A stretch of DNA of 64,000 nucleotides, from contig MHAZ01000003.1 of NCBI GenBank assembly GCA_001803165.1, forward strand, positions 62,001 through 126,000, written 5' to 3'. This document shows, one piece after another, positions 47,355 through 57,121 of this stretch. This DNA is from Stygiobacter sp. RIFOXYC2_FULL_38_25 (GTDB lineage Bacteria; Bacteroidota; Ignavibacteria; Ignavibacteriales; Melioribacteraceae). The translations under genes and the position numbers were made by a program. The number at the start of each line of letters is the position of its first letter. The first letter of the stretch is position 1. The notes beneath the pieces were generated by a model. The model was not told the DNA's origin. It did no database searches and saw only the letters and a list, made by a program, of their open reading frames with translations.

Positions 47355-49562
47355 TTAATTTATAGGAACAGAGACTACTAAGGTGGTGCCTTTATTTAGT
47401 GATGATATTATTTCCAAAGCGCCGTTAAATTGTTTCAGCCTCTCTCTCATACCCATAAGACCAAGTGAATTTTTAGAGTTAAGCTTCTCCTGGCTGGCCC
47501 CCACTCCATCATCAATAATTTTTAAGATTATTGTCCCATCGGAAGCAAACAGTTCAACATCAACGTTTTTCGCTTTTGCATGTCTGATAATATTCGTCAA
47601 CCCTTCTTGCAATATTCGGAATAATGTTAACGTAAGGTTCTGGTTAAGCATAGGAATTTCTTTTAAAATACAATTGCAGCTAATATCAGTTCTTTCATGA
47701 AATTCATGACAGTACCATTCAACGGAAGGAACAAGTCCCAAATCATCCAGCATTCCTGGTCGCAAAGTAGCGGAAATCTTTTGTACCTTTTTTAAAGTGT
47801 AGTTAACTATGCCGAGCATATCATTAATTTTTTTATCAACCAATATTTTATCTGTAACCTTTTCTTTGATACTACTTAAATCCATTCTGAGTGCTGTTAG
47901 AGACTGACCCAGCTCATCATGAATTTCTCTAGAAATTTCAGCTCGTTCGTTTTCTCTAACATCATTAAGATGTTTATAGAGTTGTTCTAATTGCTTTTTA
48001 GAATTATGGATTTCTTCTTGTGCTTCTTTACGCTCTGTAATATCTCTGGCAACCACCTGCACACTATTTTTCCCGCTCAAATTTATCGGTGTGGCAGTTA
48101 CATCGGCATAGAAGATTTTTCCCTTTAATGAAATTAATTTTTCTTCAATTGTTGGAACGTTAACTTCTTTTTCTATTATTTTCTTAACTCTCTGCTTAAC
48201 TACTTGTTTAAAATCCGGATGTACGAGATCAATTATTTTTTTACCAATCAGTTCTTCCTTGCTTGCGGCTTCAAATAATCTAACTGAGGATGTGTTTACA
48301 AAATGTATAATTCCATCCACATGTATAAGCACCGCATCAGGGGACTGTTCTACTAGCTTGCGGTATTTTTCCTCACTTTCGCGCAATGCTACTTCTGCCC
48401 TTTTGCTAATTGTTATATCATGAGCTGCTGCAAAGACCCCTTGTATCTCACCTTTCTCATTCTTATAAACAGTTGCATTATAAAGTACATCGGTGGTTGT
48501 TCCCGAAACATGTTTAATTGTTAACGGATAATCTCTTACGAAACCCTCGGCTAATACTTTTTTATATCCTGCTCTAGCCTTAGTCGGATAAGTAAAGTAA
48601 TTTGAAAAATCATCTCCTATAAGTTGTTTATGCGAGAACCCGGTTACTAATTCAGTCGCTTTATTCACATCGGTGATTTTTCCATCGGGACCAATAGTTA
48701 CAAACGGATCCAAACTGGCTTCTATCAGACTACGGTTGTATGAATTAGCGAAACGAACAGCTTCCTCTGCTTTAATATGTTCAGTTACTTCCCGCTCAAC
48801 CAGCAGAACCGAATTGGATTTTAAGGGTGAGAGTTTCCCTTCAAATAGTAATTCATTTTCATTGATTTTTAACGAGTGGTTAATATCTACAGCTTCACGT
48901 TTTTCCAAAGTTCGTCTAACATTGCTAAGAATAAAATCAGCTTGCGCTTTAGGAAATATTTCGTGAAGAGTTTTTCCAACCAATTCCATGTAAGTCTTAG
49001 AATGAAGAGAAGGATTCAATGTTAGTACTTCAACCAAACGTCCTTCATTATCAATTTCGATTATCATATCTGTCAATGCTGAGAATAGTGCGTGAAATTT
49101 TTCTTCATTCTTCTTTATAGATTCTTCAATCTCTTTACGTTTAGTAATATTATTACATATAACCTGCACCCCAATTACAGAAGCATCCTTGTCTATTATC
49201 CTAGTAATGTTCGAAAGAAACCAAAAGTTACCGGTAGGTAATTGAACAAAATCTTCATATTCTATATTGACATCGTTTGCTGCTGAGAGTTGTATTCGTT
49301 TCAAGAATTCTGAACCGGCTGTCCCACCAAATATTTCTAGTACAGATCCCCCGATGTATCCCGAAGTTTTTCCTCCCAGAATATAATTAGCTGCCTTGTT
49401 ACAGCTAATCACTATACCTTCTATGTTAAATACAAATATTGGAATTCCGATGTTCTCGAAAAGTAGTTTATAATACTCTATGTTTTCGTTAAATAGTTCT
49501 GCGGCGGGTCTTTGAATAGTGCAATCAACAGTTTCCATTTTCTTCCCCATTTTGTCTCTCAA
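47355..49562 (-). CDS. multi-PAS NarX/DegS-type histidine kinase
   Basis: PAS domains then ENERAEISREIHDELGQSLTALRMDLSSIKEKV...LVPSVEWYCHEFHERT...RHAKAKNVDVEL. Confidence 0.92.
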   Translation of the reverse strand: MRDKMGKKMETVDCTIQRPAAELFNENIEYYKLLFENIGIPIFVFNIEGIVISCNKAANYILGGKTSGYIGGSVLEIFGGTAGSEFLKRIQLSAANDVNIEYEDFVQLPTGNFWFLSNITRIIDKDASVIGVQVICNNITKRKEIEESIKKNEEKFHALFSALTDMIIEIDNEGRLVEVLTLNPSLHSKTYMELVGKTLHEIFPKAQADFILSNVRRTLEKREAVDINHSLKINENELLFEGKLSPLKSNSVLLVEREVTEHIKAEEAVRFANSYNRSLIEASLDPFVTIGPDGKITDVNKATELVTGFSHKQLIGDDFSNYFTYPTKARAGYKKVLAEGFVRDYPLTIKHVSGTTTDVLYNATVYKNEKGEIQGVFAAAHDITISKRAEVALRESEEKYRKLVEQSPDAVLIHVDGIIHFVNTSSVRLFEAASKEELIGKKIIDLVHPDFKQVVKQRVKKIIEKEVNVPTIEEKLISLKGKIFYADVTATPINLSGKNSVQVVARDITERKEAQEEIHNSKKQLEQLYKHLNDVRENERAEISREIHDELGQSLTALRMDLSSIKEKVTDKILVDKKINDMLGIVNYTLKKVQKISATLRPGMLDDLGLVPSVEWYCHEFHERTDISCNCILKEIPMLNQNLTLTLFRILQEGLTNIIRHAKAKNVDVELFASDGTIILKIIDDGVGASQEKLNSKNSLGLMGMRERLKQFNGALEIISSLNKGTTLVVSVPIN

Positions 49563-49676
49563 AGGATTTGGGAATAGCTAACTAAATAGATTCGCAATCA
49601 ATGTTTTTATACTTAAGTAATGTAAAGAAAATAGGTTTAATATGTAACAGAGACCTCGGAATAATTAATTTAGTGT

Positions 49677-49745
49677 CCGTCGGCTGACGGATCGAAGTGT
49701 GACAATTTAGTTTGTAGTGTCATGGTTCGACAAGCTCACCATGAC
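49677..49745. repeat. REP-like palindromes
   Basis: CCGTCGGCTGACGG hairpin and GTCATGG-ttcgacaagctca-CCATGAC hairpin. Confidence 0.55.
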
Positions 49746-49810
49746 TTAGTCTTAATATTTCAGAGGTCACCTTTTATTTAATTAATGAAAAAGTTTAGCA
49801 TAGCGAAATA

Positions 49811-49836
49811 AAAAAAGCCGCTTAAGCTGGCGGCTT
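49811..49836 (-). terminator. tmRNA terminator
   Basis: Minus: AAGCCGCCAGCTTAAGCGGCTTTTTTT. Confidence 0.8.
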
Positions 49837-49846
49837 GCAAAGGAAG

Positions 49847-50200
49847 TGGAGGTGCCGGGAGTCGAACCCGGGTCCGAAATTACCTTTCTATGAACGTCTA
49901 CACACATAGTCTATCTTTTAGTTTCATCCTCGGCAGCATTGATAGACAAATTATGCCGGAACTATCCCGTTAAATTTCACTGAATCAAGCCGGGAAAAAT
50001 GATTCAGCAATCATATCTAGGTCGGCGCTCAGCCAAGTCCCGATATGAGAGAACTTGGTGAACGGCTGCTTATATTATTAAGCAGCTAGGGCGTAATTAG
50101 ATTCGCCAGTTACAGTTTTTTCCGCCGTTTAACGTGTCTGCGGGGAACACGGTGCGCAGTTCAAAGAACGTATAATCCCGTCGAAACCAGTGTCACCCCC
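49847..50200 (-). ncRNA. ssrA: transfer-messenger RNA
   Basis: Minus 5' GGGGGTGACACTGGTTTCGACGGG; 3' GGACCCGGGTTCGACTCCCGGCACCTCCA; acceptor GGGGGTG/CACCTCC; tag ends ...ESNYALAA*. Confidence 0.95.
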
Positions 50201-50289
50201 AAAAAGAGTGTAGAGTGAAGAACAAAGAGTGTAGAGTTCTTCAATCAAATAACAAGGGGTAGAGAATATAAATGGGTTAAAAGAACAAA

Positions 50290-50838
50290 TTATTTTTGCC
50301 AATTAATATCGGCTGTTCCGGTAATAAAATTTTGGTAACGTGCCAAAACAAAAAGTAAGTCGGATAAACGATTTAAATAAATTTCTACTTCAGAATTTAT
50401 TTCTTCATTCTTACTTAACGAAACTACTTCTCTTTCAGCTCTTCTGCAAACTGTTCTTGCAAGGTGAAGATTTGCAGCGCCTTTAGAACCTCCGGGCAAA
50501 ATAAAGTTTTTTAGTTCCGGAAGTTTCGTCTCATATTTATCTATCAATAATTCAAGCCGTTCGTAGTTCTCTTTTTCGATTCGAGGAATTACAAAACCTT
50601 TATTTCCTTTATCAGCAGGAGTAGCAAGATCAGAACCAAGAACAAATAAATCATTTTGTAAACTCTGCAACAGGGAACAAAGTTCCTTATCATCAATCTC
50701 TGTAAGAGCAACTCCAATTACAGCGTTAAGCTCATCAACAGTACCGTAAGCGGCTATTCGTAGATCATCTTTCCAAACCCTCTTTCCGCCAAAGAGTGAT
50801 GTTTCACCATTATCACCGGTCTTTGTGTAAATTTTCAT
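50290..50838 (-). CDS. PduO-type cob(I)alamin adenosyltransferase
   Basis: KIYTKTGDNGETSLFGGKRVWKDDLRIAAYGTVDELNAVIGVA. Confidence 0.93.
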   Translation of the reverse strand: MKIYTKTGDNGETSLFGGKRVWKDDLRIAAYGTVDELNAVIGVALTEIDDKELCSLLQSLQNDLFVLGSDLATPADKGNKGFVIPRIEKENYERLELLIDKYETKLPELKNFILPGGSKGAANLHLARTVCRRAEREVVSLSKNEEINSEVEIYLNRLSDLLFVLARYQNFITGTADINWQK

Positions 50839-50843
50839 TTACT

Positions 50844-51902
50844 TCAATCCGCGTTGATAACTTTTACCGGCACTTTTCTGCTGCCAATCAATACGTGGAA
50901 TTGATTAGAGGGAGATAAAGATTTTTTTTTCATCAAACATAATGAAGAATAGCCATGTGAGTTAGCATAAACACCATGGGTTGTAATTGCACCGGCTTCT
51001 TCGCCATTCTCATCTAAAATTATTTTTTGATCATCTAAAATCCGCTCGGAAGAGACAACTTTTGCCAACTTACGTTGAATCTTATCATAAGTATCTAAAC
51101 GGGCAATTACTTCCTGCCCAATGTAACAACCCTTTGTAGAGCAAACATCGCAAATCAAATTAACTTCGTGAGGATTTGCATCAACATTAACTTCGTTTGG
51201 GAATGATGGAATTAATTTTTCCACACGAAAAGTATTTTGCGCGTGCTTACCGATTAACGAAAGATCAAAAACACTTTTGATCTTAAACAGATGATCTACA
51301 AAATCTGTTAGTCTTGCTGAGTCAATTAAGATTTTAATAGAATGACAAGAGTTGCTTTCATTATTCCTAAACAAGTAAAATGTAAATCCATCAACATCAA
51401 ACCGGCGAAAATCTTCAGCATCTGTCTTAGCTAATTCATCACCAACAAGCAGCATTGCAAAGGAATCCGCTTGAGGACCGCTCAATTCCAACAAACTAAA
51501 TTTGTCTGAAATGACTTCCGTTTTAATATCTTCCATTATGATGAACTTGTTGATCCAACTAAATAATCTATTCGAAGAATCATAATCGCTTAAAACCCAA
51601 TATTCATTATCTACAGAGATTAAAGTTGTCTTAGCTATAAATCTGCCTTTTTCATTTAGGAAAAGAGTATTCTTCTTGGTGAAAGGTTTGAGTTCCTTTA
51701 CATCATTTGTTGAAACACGGTGAAGAAAATCAACCGTATCCTTACCAATCATTTTTATCAATGTTGGTTGTTCAACAACTTTTAAGCAAACACCATTCTT
51801 TAATGCCGCGAGTTCTTCTTCAAGATTTGTGAAGCAAAGAAAAGAATTACCATCGTATATAGCTTGCGGATAATTTTCTTTTATGTATTCAAAAAAATTC
51901 AT
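50844..51902 (-). CDS. YgfZ/GcvT-like folate-binding protein
   Basis: KDTVDFLHRVSTNDVKEL...CDVCSTKGCYIGQEVIARLDTYDKIQRKLAKV (K-G-C-Y-x-G-Q-E motif). Confidence 0.9.
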   Translation of the reverse strand: MNFFEYIKENYPQAIYDGNSFLCFTNLEEELAALKNGVCLKVVEQPTLIKMIGKDTVDFLHRVSTNDVKELKPFTKKNTLFLNEKGRFIAKTTLISVDNEYWVLSDYDSSNRLFSWINKFIIMEDIKTEVISDKFSLLELSGPQADSFAMLLVGDELAKTDAEDFRRFDVDGFTFYLFRNNESNSCHSIKILIDSARLTDFVDHLFKIKSVFDLSLIGKHAQNTFRVEKLIPSFPNEVNVDANPHEVNLICDVCSTKGCYIGQEVIARLDTYDKIQRKLAKVVSSERILDDQKIILDENGEEAGAITTHGVYANSHGYSSLCLMKKKSLSPSNQFHVLIGSRKVPVKVINAD

Positions 51903-51938
51903 TAATGCACTTTCTCCGGAAATTCAGAATTGATTCTG

Positions 51939-52814
51939 TTAATATTTTCTTATCCACTTAGAAGTCATATTTGTAATATAAAGTTGGCGCTTCTCACTCC
52001 AATAAAATGGAATTGAATCGCGCAGCCTAATTACGTGCAATGAATCTTCCCAGAAATGACTTGTAAATCTGTATTCGTAATAATCGGGATACTTATCGTT
52101 ATTAATATTCGCTATCGTTCTTTTCATTGTAAGAGCGAAATATGTTTCCAAAAGATGAGGCGGCTTTTGCCAACCATCTGTCAAGAAGTAATTGTAGTTT
52201 CGGTTGCCAGATATTATTCCATCTTCATAATTAAGTTCTACATACTTCATGTTCTTCGGCTTCCAAGTTTTGATGGACATTCTGTTGAAGCCTCCGTGGA
52301 TCGGCACTTCAGATTCCCAGTGACGGATAAACGCACCGTCTCTGCATTCAAACAATGTTAGCCAAAAGAAAGCTGTACCTAATTTTGTGCTGTCCAGATT
52401 TATAAAACTCGATTCGAAGCCAATAACGTTTTTAGATTCTATAAAGCGCTCGCCCGGTTTGCTCTTGGCAATAACTGCAAGCACATAATTAGCTCCGTCT
52501 TGAAAATAGATTACGGCAGATTTTGGAACGTTATAAGTAAAAGTTCTATCAAATTCTACGAGATAGTTCCCCTCGCCATAATTATCGGCAACGTATTCTC
52601 TTAACGAAATCGTATCGCAAGGGAAACGATTTTTTGTTTGCTCTTTGTCAATGGCAAGATTGTATTCTTTAATATCTTGTTCCTTTGAAGCAGAAGTTGC
52701 AGCATCGCCTTCGGAAGTTCCGCTTTTAGAACATGCTGCAATAGCAGCCACCAGCAAAGAAAACACAAATAACAACTTAATAAGCTTCATGAAACTACCC
52801 CTTACTAAAATCAT
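51939..52814 (-). CDS. hypothetical lipoprotein
   Basis: Lipobox LLVAAIAACSKSG; true start probably MKLIKLLFVF. Confidence 0.6.
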   Translation of the reverse strand: MILVRGSFMKLIKLLFVFSLLVAAIAACSKSGTSEGDAATSASKEQDIKEYNLAIDKEQTKNRFPCDTISLREYVADNYGEGNYLVEFDRTFTYNVPKSAVIYFQDGANYVLAVIAKSKPGERFIESKNVIGFESSFINLDSTKLGTAFFWLTLFECRDGAFIRHWESEVPIHGGFNRMSIKTWKPKNMKYVELNYEDGIISGNRNYNYFLTDGWQKPPHLLETYFALTMKRTIANINNDKYPDYYEYRFTSHFWEDSLHVIRLRDSIPFYWSEKRQLYITNMTSKWIRKY

Positions 52815-54262
52815 TGTTTAGCTAATTCATCTAAAAAGTACGCAGCGCTGTATAAACCTTTTTCAAAATTTTCCAAACGGAAATGTTCATTTGGAGAATG
52901 TATATCATCCGAATCCAAACCTAAACCCATCATAACAGCCGGAGCTTTTAACTGCCTCATAAAGTCAACAACAATCGGTATCGAACCGCCTTCGCGCGTA
53001 AAAACAGTTTTTTTACCAAATGCTTTTGCCAATGCATTGGAAGCAGCATTAATTCCCGGGCTGTCTAACGGTGCCACAGCCGGCGGTCCAAAATGTAATT
53101 TACGGACTTCGGTCGTTACACTCTTTGGAGAAATTGATTTGAAAAATTTAGCAAACTCTTTTGCTATCTTTTCCGGATCTTGATTTGGTACCAATCTCAT
53201 GCTAATCTTTGTCATAGCTTTTGAAGGAAGAACTGTCTTAGCTCCCTTCTCCGTAAACCCGCCAATGATTCCATTACAATCCAAAGAAGGACGTACCCAT
53301 AAACGTTCTAATGTAGAGAAGCCTTTTTCACCTTGAAGTTCTTTAACAGCTAAATCTTTAGCATAAGCCTTATCCGAGAATTTCAATTTCTTAAAATTAT
53401 CTTTTTCTTTTTTAGTAGGTACTTGAACATTCTTATAGAAATTTTGTATTGCAATTTTGCCGTTTTTATCGTGCAACTTGCTAATCATCTTGGCAAGTTC
53501 GATAATCGGGTTTGCAACCGCGCCGCCAAAACTGCCGGAATGTAAATCCCGGTTAGCCGCGGTTACTTCAACTTCCATGTAAAGAAGTCCGCGCAAACCA
53601 TAAGTGATTGTTGGTACGTTTGGAGCGTACATGCTTGTATCGGAAATCATAATGCAATCACACTTCAGCAGCTCTTGTTCAGTCTTTAAGAATTCAGCCA
53701 GACTTGCGCTGCCAATTTCTTCTTCACCTTCAAACAAAAATTTAACATTAACCGGAAGCGAACCGGTTACTTTCATAAATGCTTCAACCGCTTTTAAGTG
53801 AACAAAATTTTGACCTTTATTATCGTTAGCGCCGCGAGCATATATTTTTCCATCTGCTATACGTGGTTCAAATGGATCTGAAACCCACAAATCAATTGGA
53901 TCTACAGGCTGAACATCGTAATGACCGTAAATCAAAACTGTCGGCTTTCCTGGCTGCTTCAGCCATTCACCATAAACTAAAGGATGACCTTTTGTGGGGA
54001 AAATTTTTACTTTTTCCATTCCCGCGGACTCAAACTGCTTTGCAACATAGTCTGCACATTCAACCATTTTGTCTTTGTGCGTATCAAGCGTGCTAATACT
54101 TGGAATTCTTATATAATCTTTTAACTCATCCAAATAAGCATCAAAATTATCTTTAAGATAATTGATGACTTTTTCCAAATTTCCTCCTGGACTATAACAG
54201 TAATGAAAGATATACTTTCTTTTCTTTGTATCTAATTTACACCTAAGTAGTGCTGGATTCAA
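52811..54262 (-). CDS. M20-family dipeptidase
   Basis: VLIYGHYDVQPVDPIDLW, FLFEGEEEIGSASL, NDNKGQ. Confidence 0.92.
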   Translation of the reverse strand: MNPALLRCKLDTKKRKYIFHYCYSPGGNLEKVINYLKDNFDAYLDELKDYIRIPSISTLDTHKDKMVECADYVAKQFESAGMEKVKIFPTKGHPLVYGEWLKQPGKPTVLIYGHYDVQPVDPIDLWVSDPFEPRIADGKIYARGANDNKGQNFVHLKAVEAFMKVTGSLPVNVKFLFEGEEEIGSASLAEFLKTEQELLKCDCIMISDTSMYAPNVPTITYGLRGLLYMEVEVTAANRDLHSGSFGGAVANPIIELAKMISKLHDKNGKIAIQNFYKNVQVPTKKEKDNFKKLKFSDKAYAKDLAVKELQGEKGFSTLERLWVRPSLDCNGIIGGFTEKGAKTVLPSKAMTKISMRLVPNQDPEKIAKEFAKFFKSISPKSVTTEVRKLHFGPPAVAPLDSPGINAASNALAKAFGKKTVFTREGGSIPIVVDFMRQLKAPAVMMGLGLDSDDIHSPNEHFRLENFEKGLYSAAYFLDELAKQ

Positions 54263-54362
54263 GTTGCCGGGTCAATGTTTCGTAGTTATAACTACACAAT
54301 TCTAACTACCTTTTCATACTTCCCCGAATATTGCTAAATTCATGTAGTAAAAAATTAGCGCG

Positions 54363-55721
54363 ATGATAATAGTTAAATACATACTGCGGAATCACTTTCT
54401 CCCCTTTATTTTTGCGTCTCTCATTCTGATTGCGGTTTTTTTGCTTCAATTTGTGATGAAAGTTGCCGATAAGCTTGTTGGAAAAGGTCTTGGCGCTTGG
54501 GTTATAACCAAGCTAATTGGCTTAAGCCTTGGCTACATTTTGGTTCTTGTAATACCTATGGCAGTACTTATTGCCACGCTTATGGCTTTTGGGAATATGT
54601 CTCAGAACAATGAAGTAACTATTTTTAAAGCGACCGGAATAAGTTTATACAAGATGATAATCCCTCCGCTGATTGCCAGTGTTTTTGTAGCGATTGGATT
54701 GGTGTACTTCAACAACAATATTTATCCCGATGCAAATCACGAACTGCGGATTCTACAAGAAGACATTGCCAGGAAGAAGCCAACCCTTTCTCTTGTGCCG
54801 GGGGTTTTCTCTCAAGAAGTTGCGAGCTACGCAATTTTAGTTAGAGAGATTGACCAAACAACAAACGAACTTAAAGAGATTACCATTTACGATTATTCGA
54901 ATCCGCCTAAGGTTAATATTGTTACTGCTGAAGAAGGGAAAATTTATTTTACTCCTACTCAGAAAAAATTAATGATGGATTTGAAGAATGGCGAGATTCA
55001 CGAATCGGATAATAACCAGCAAGACGTTTACAGAAAACTAAGATTCACGCGGCACAAAATTGCAATGCCGGCAGAACAATTCACTTTTGAACAGTCCGCA
55101 CCCGGCGGACCGCGCGGCGATAGAGAAATTGGGGCACCGGAAATGAAAGTGATTGTTGACAGCTTACGGAAAATTCAGAGCACTTATCTCACTGAGTTCA
55201 AATCAAAAATCAGTGCAACTATTAATCCCGCACCAAATCCTAACAGAGAGCAAAGCGGAAACGAATATGTGTATGTTAAGGTTGAGCAGCGTTTGAGAGC
55301 AAACCAAGCGGCTATGTCGGACGTGCTTTCCCGTCTTGAATACAACCGCAAAGAAATTAACCGCTACATGGTAGAGATTCATAAAAAATATTCTTTACCG
55401 TTTGCATGTATTGTATTTGTGCTAATTGGCGCACCGCTAGGAACAATGACACGCAAAGGTGGAATTGGAATGGCGTCGGGAATCAGTTTGTTCTTCTTTG
55501 TTATTTACTGGGCTTTTCTAATTGCCGGGGAAAAACTTGCCGACCGCGATTTGCTTTCCCCATTTGTAGGAATCTGGAGCGCAAATTTTGTACTCGGAAT
55601 TTTCGGCGTTGCGTTATTAATAAAGACAGCAAAGGAAAAAGTAACTCTCAGTTTCGATTTCATCACAAAGTACATTCCGCAATCCTGGAAACAGCAAGAA
55701 GAGCCAAATGAAAATTCTTGA
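54363..55721 (+). CDS. LptF/LptG-family permease
   Basis: YILRNHFLPFIFASLILIAVFLLQFVMKVADKLVGKGL...TIFKATGISLYKMIIPPL. Confidence 0.9.
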   Translation: MIIVKYILRNHFLPFIFASLILIAVFLLQFVMKVADKLVGKGLGAWVITKLIGLSLGYILVLVIPMAVLIATLMAFGNMSQNNEVTIFKATGISLYKMIIPPLIASVFVAIGLVYFNNNIYPDANHELRILQEDIARKKPTLSLVPGVFSQEVASYAILVREIDQTTNELKEITIYDYSNPPKVNIVTAEEGKIYFTPTQKKLMMDLKNGEIHESDNNQQDVYRKLRFTRHKIAMPAEQFTFEQSAPGGPRGDREIGAPEMKVIVDSLRKIQSTYLTEFKSKISATINPAPNPNREQSGNEYVYVKVEQRLRANQAAMSDVLSRLEYNRKEINRYMVEIHKKYSLPFACIVFVLIGAPLGTMTRKGGIGMASGISLFFFVIYWAFLIAGEKLADRDLLSPFVGIWSANFVLGIFGVALLIKTAKEKVTLSFDFITKYIPQSWKQQEEPNENS

Positions 55722-56790
55722 TAGATACTTAGTTAAGCAGTTTTTGCAGACACTCCTCTTTGCCCTCTTAGCATTCACTTTGATTTTTGTTGTGCTGGAC
55801 ACAATGGAAAATCTCGATGATTTTATTGATGAAAGCGTCGCCGGAAAACTTGTTCTGCAATACTACTTAGTTTTCATTCCGGAGATGATTAGAATAATTT
55901 TACCTATCTCCGTTCTGCTTGCAAGTTTGTTTACAGCCGGAAAGCTTGCCAACCTAAACGAACTAACAGCAATAAAAGCCAGCGGGGTTAGCCTTTATAG
56001 AATGATGATTCCCTTCTTAATTACTTCAATCCTCATTAGTTTTTTTACAGTTTACTTTAGCGGCTATCTCGTTCCAATGGCGAACAAACACAAAGTTTTT
56101 ATTGAACAGACATACATGAAAAAAGGCTTGGTGCATTTTGGAAGCAACATTTTCTTTCAAGATACCGGAAGCCGGATTGTAACAATAAATTATTACGATG
56201 TTTCGATGGGACAAGCTAACCAGGTTAGCATCCAAGAGTTTGATCCTAAAGACAAAACAAGATTGATTTCCAGATCGGATGCGTTCCGGATGAGTTACGA
56301 CTCTACTAAAAGCAAGTGGCAATTATTCAGCGGATCAACAAGAAATTTTTATGATAACTCTGAGCGGCTGGAAAAGTTTCTTGTTAAAGATTATCCATCA
56401 TTGCACTTTAAACCGGAAGATGTAATAAAGAAACAGCGCAAGCCGGAAGAGATGACTTTGAGCGAGCTAAAGAATTTTAGCGAAGAGCAGCTTAGAACCG
56501 GTAACAATGCAGTCCGGACTGAAATCGCTTACCACTCAAGAATAGCTTACGCGTTCTCAAGTATCATAGTTGTAATGTTCGGACTTCCGATCTCATCAAA
56601 CAGACGCCGCGGCGGCTTAGCTATTCAGTTTGGAATAAGCATGGCTGTTACTTTTCTCTACTTAGTGTTTATGAAGATAAGCCAAGCCTTTGGTGAGAAT
56701 GGCGTTCTCAATCCTTTCCTAACTGCCTGGCTGGCAAATTTACTTTTCTTGGTTATTGCTTTAGTAAACTTAAAACGGGCTATGAAATAG
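55708..56790 (+). CDS. LptF/LptG-family permease
   Basis: MKILDRYLVKQFLQTLLFALLAFTLIFVVLDTMENLDDF...LTAIKASGVSLYRMMIPF; overlaps upstream gene by 14 nt. Confidence 0.9.
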   Translation: MKILDRYLVKQFLQTLLFALLAFTLIFVVLDTMENLDDFIDESVAGKLVLQYYLVFIPEMIRIILPISVLLASLFTAGKLANLNELTAIKASGVSLYRMMIPFLITSILISFFTVYFSGYLVPMANKHKVFIEQTYMKKGLVHFGSNIFFQDTGSRIVTINYYDVSMGQANQVSIQEFDPKDKTRLISRSDAFRMSYDSTKSKWQLFSGSTRNFYDNSERLEKFLVKDYPSLHFKPEDVIKKQRKPEEMTLSELKNFSEEQLRTGNNAVRTEIAYHSRIAYAFSSIIVVMFGLPISSNRRRGGLAIQFGISMAVTFLYLVFMKISQAFGENGVLNPFLTAWLANLLFLVIALVNLKRAMK

Positions 56791-56952
56791 TTATACGTTT
56801 CGGATAGATTTGGATATTCAGATAATGTCATTGCGAAGCCATCTTGAGACATGATAATTGTGAATTCTATAAATAAAATATTTGGATAATGTGATTATTG
56901 TGAATGTAAAATTCTATTTAGAAGCAGGCTGCACTGGAAAAAGTAAAATATA

Positions 56953-57065
56953 AATTGTCGGCATTGGTTTACTCCGAAGTAAATGGCGGGCGGTGGTCCC
57001 GTAAACATAACAGGATATTCGGATTATAAACGCTGCCGTTGGTAATCTGGGCTTTGTTGTTGTGT
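56953..57065. repeat. intergenic sequence sharing motifs with 61441-61490
   Basis: TCGGCATTGGTTTAC ... ATGGCGGGCGGTGGTCCCGTAAACATAACAGGATATTCGGATTATAAACGCTGCCGTTGG. Confidence 0.35.
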
Positions 57066-57121
57066 GCCAATTGATAATTCTAGTATTTGAAGTGTGACCA
57101 AATAAAATATGAGGAGCATTT

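Noticed and set aside
50290-50838. Cobalamin riboswitch near the adenosyltransferase
   Set aside because: The upstream region is the adjacent YgfZ-like gene and no B12-box (GCCACTG) was found.
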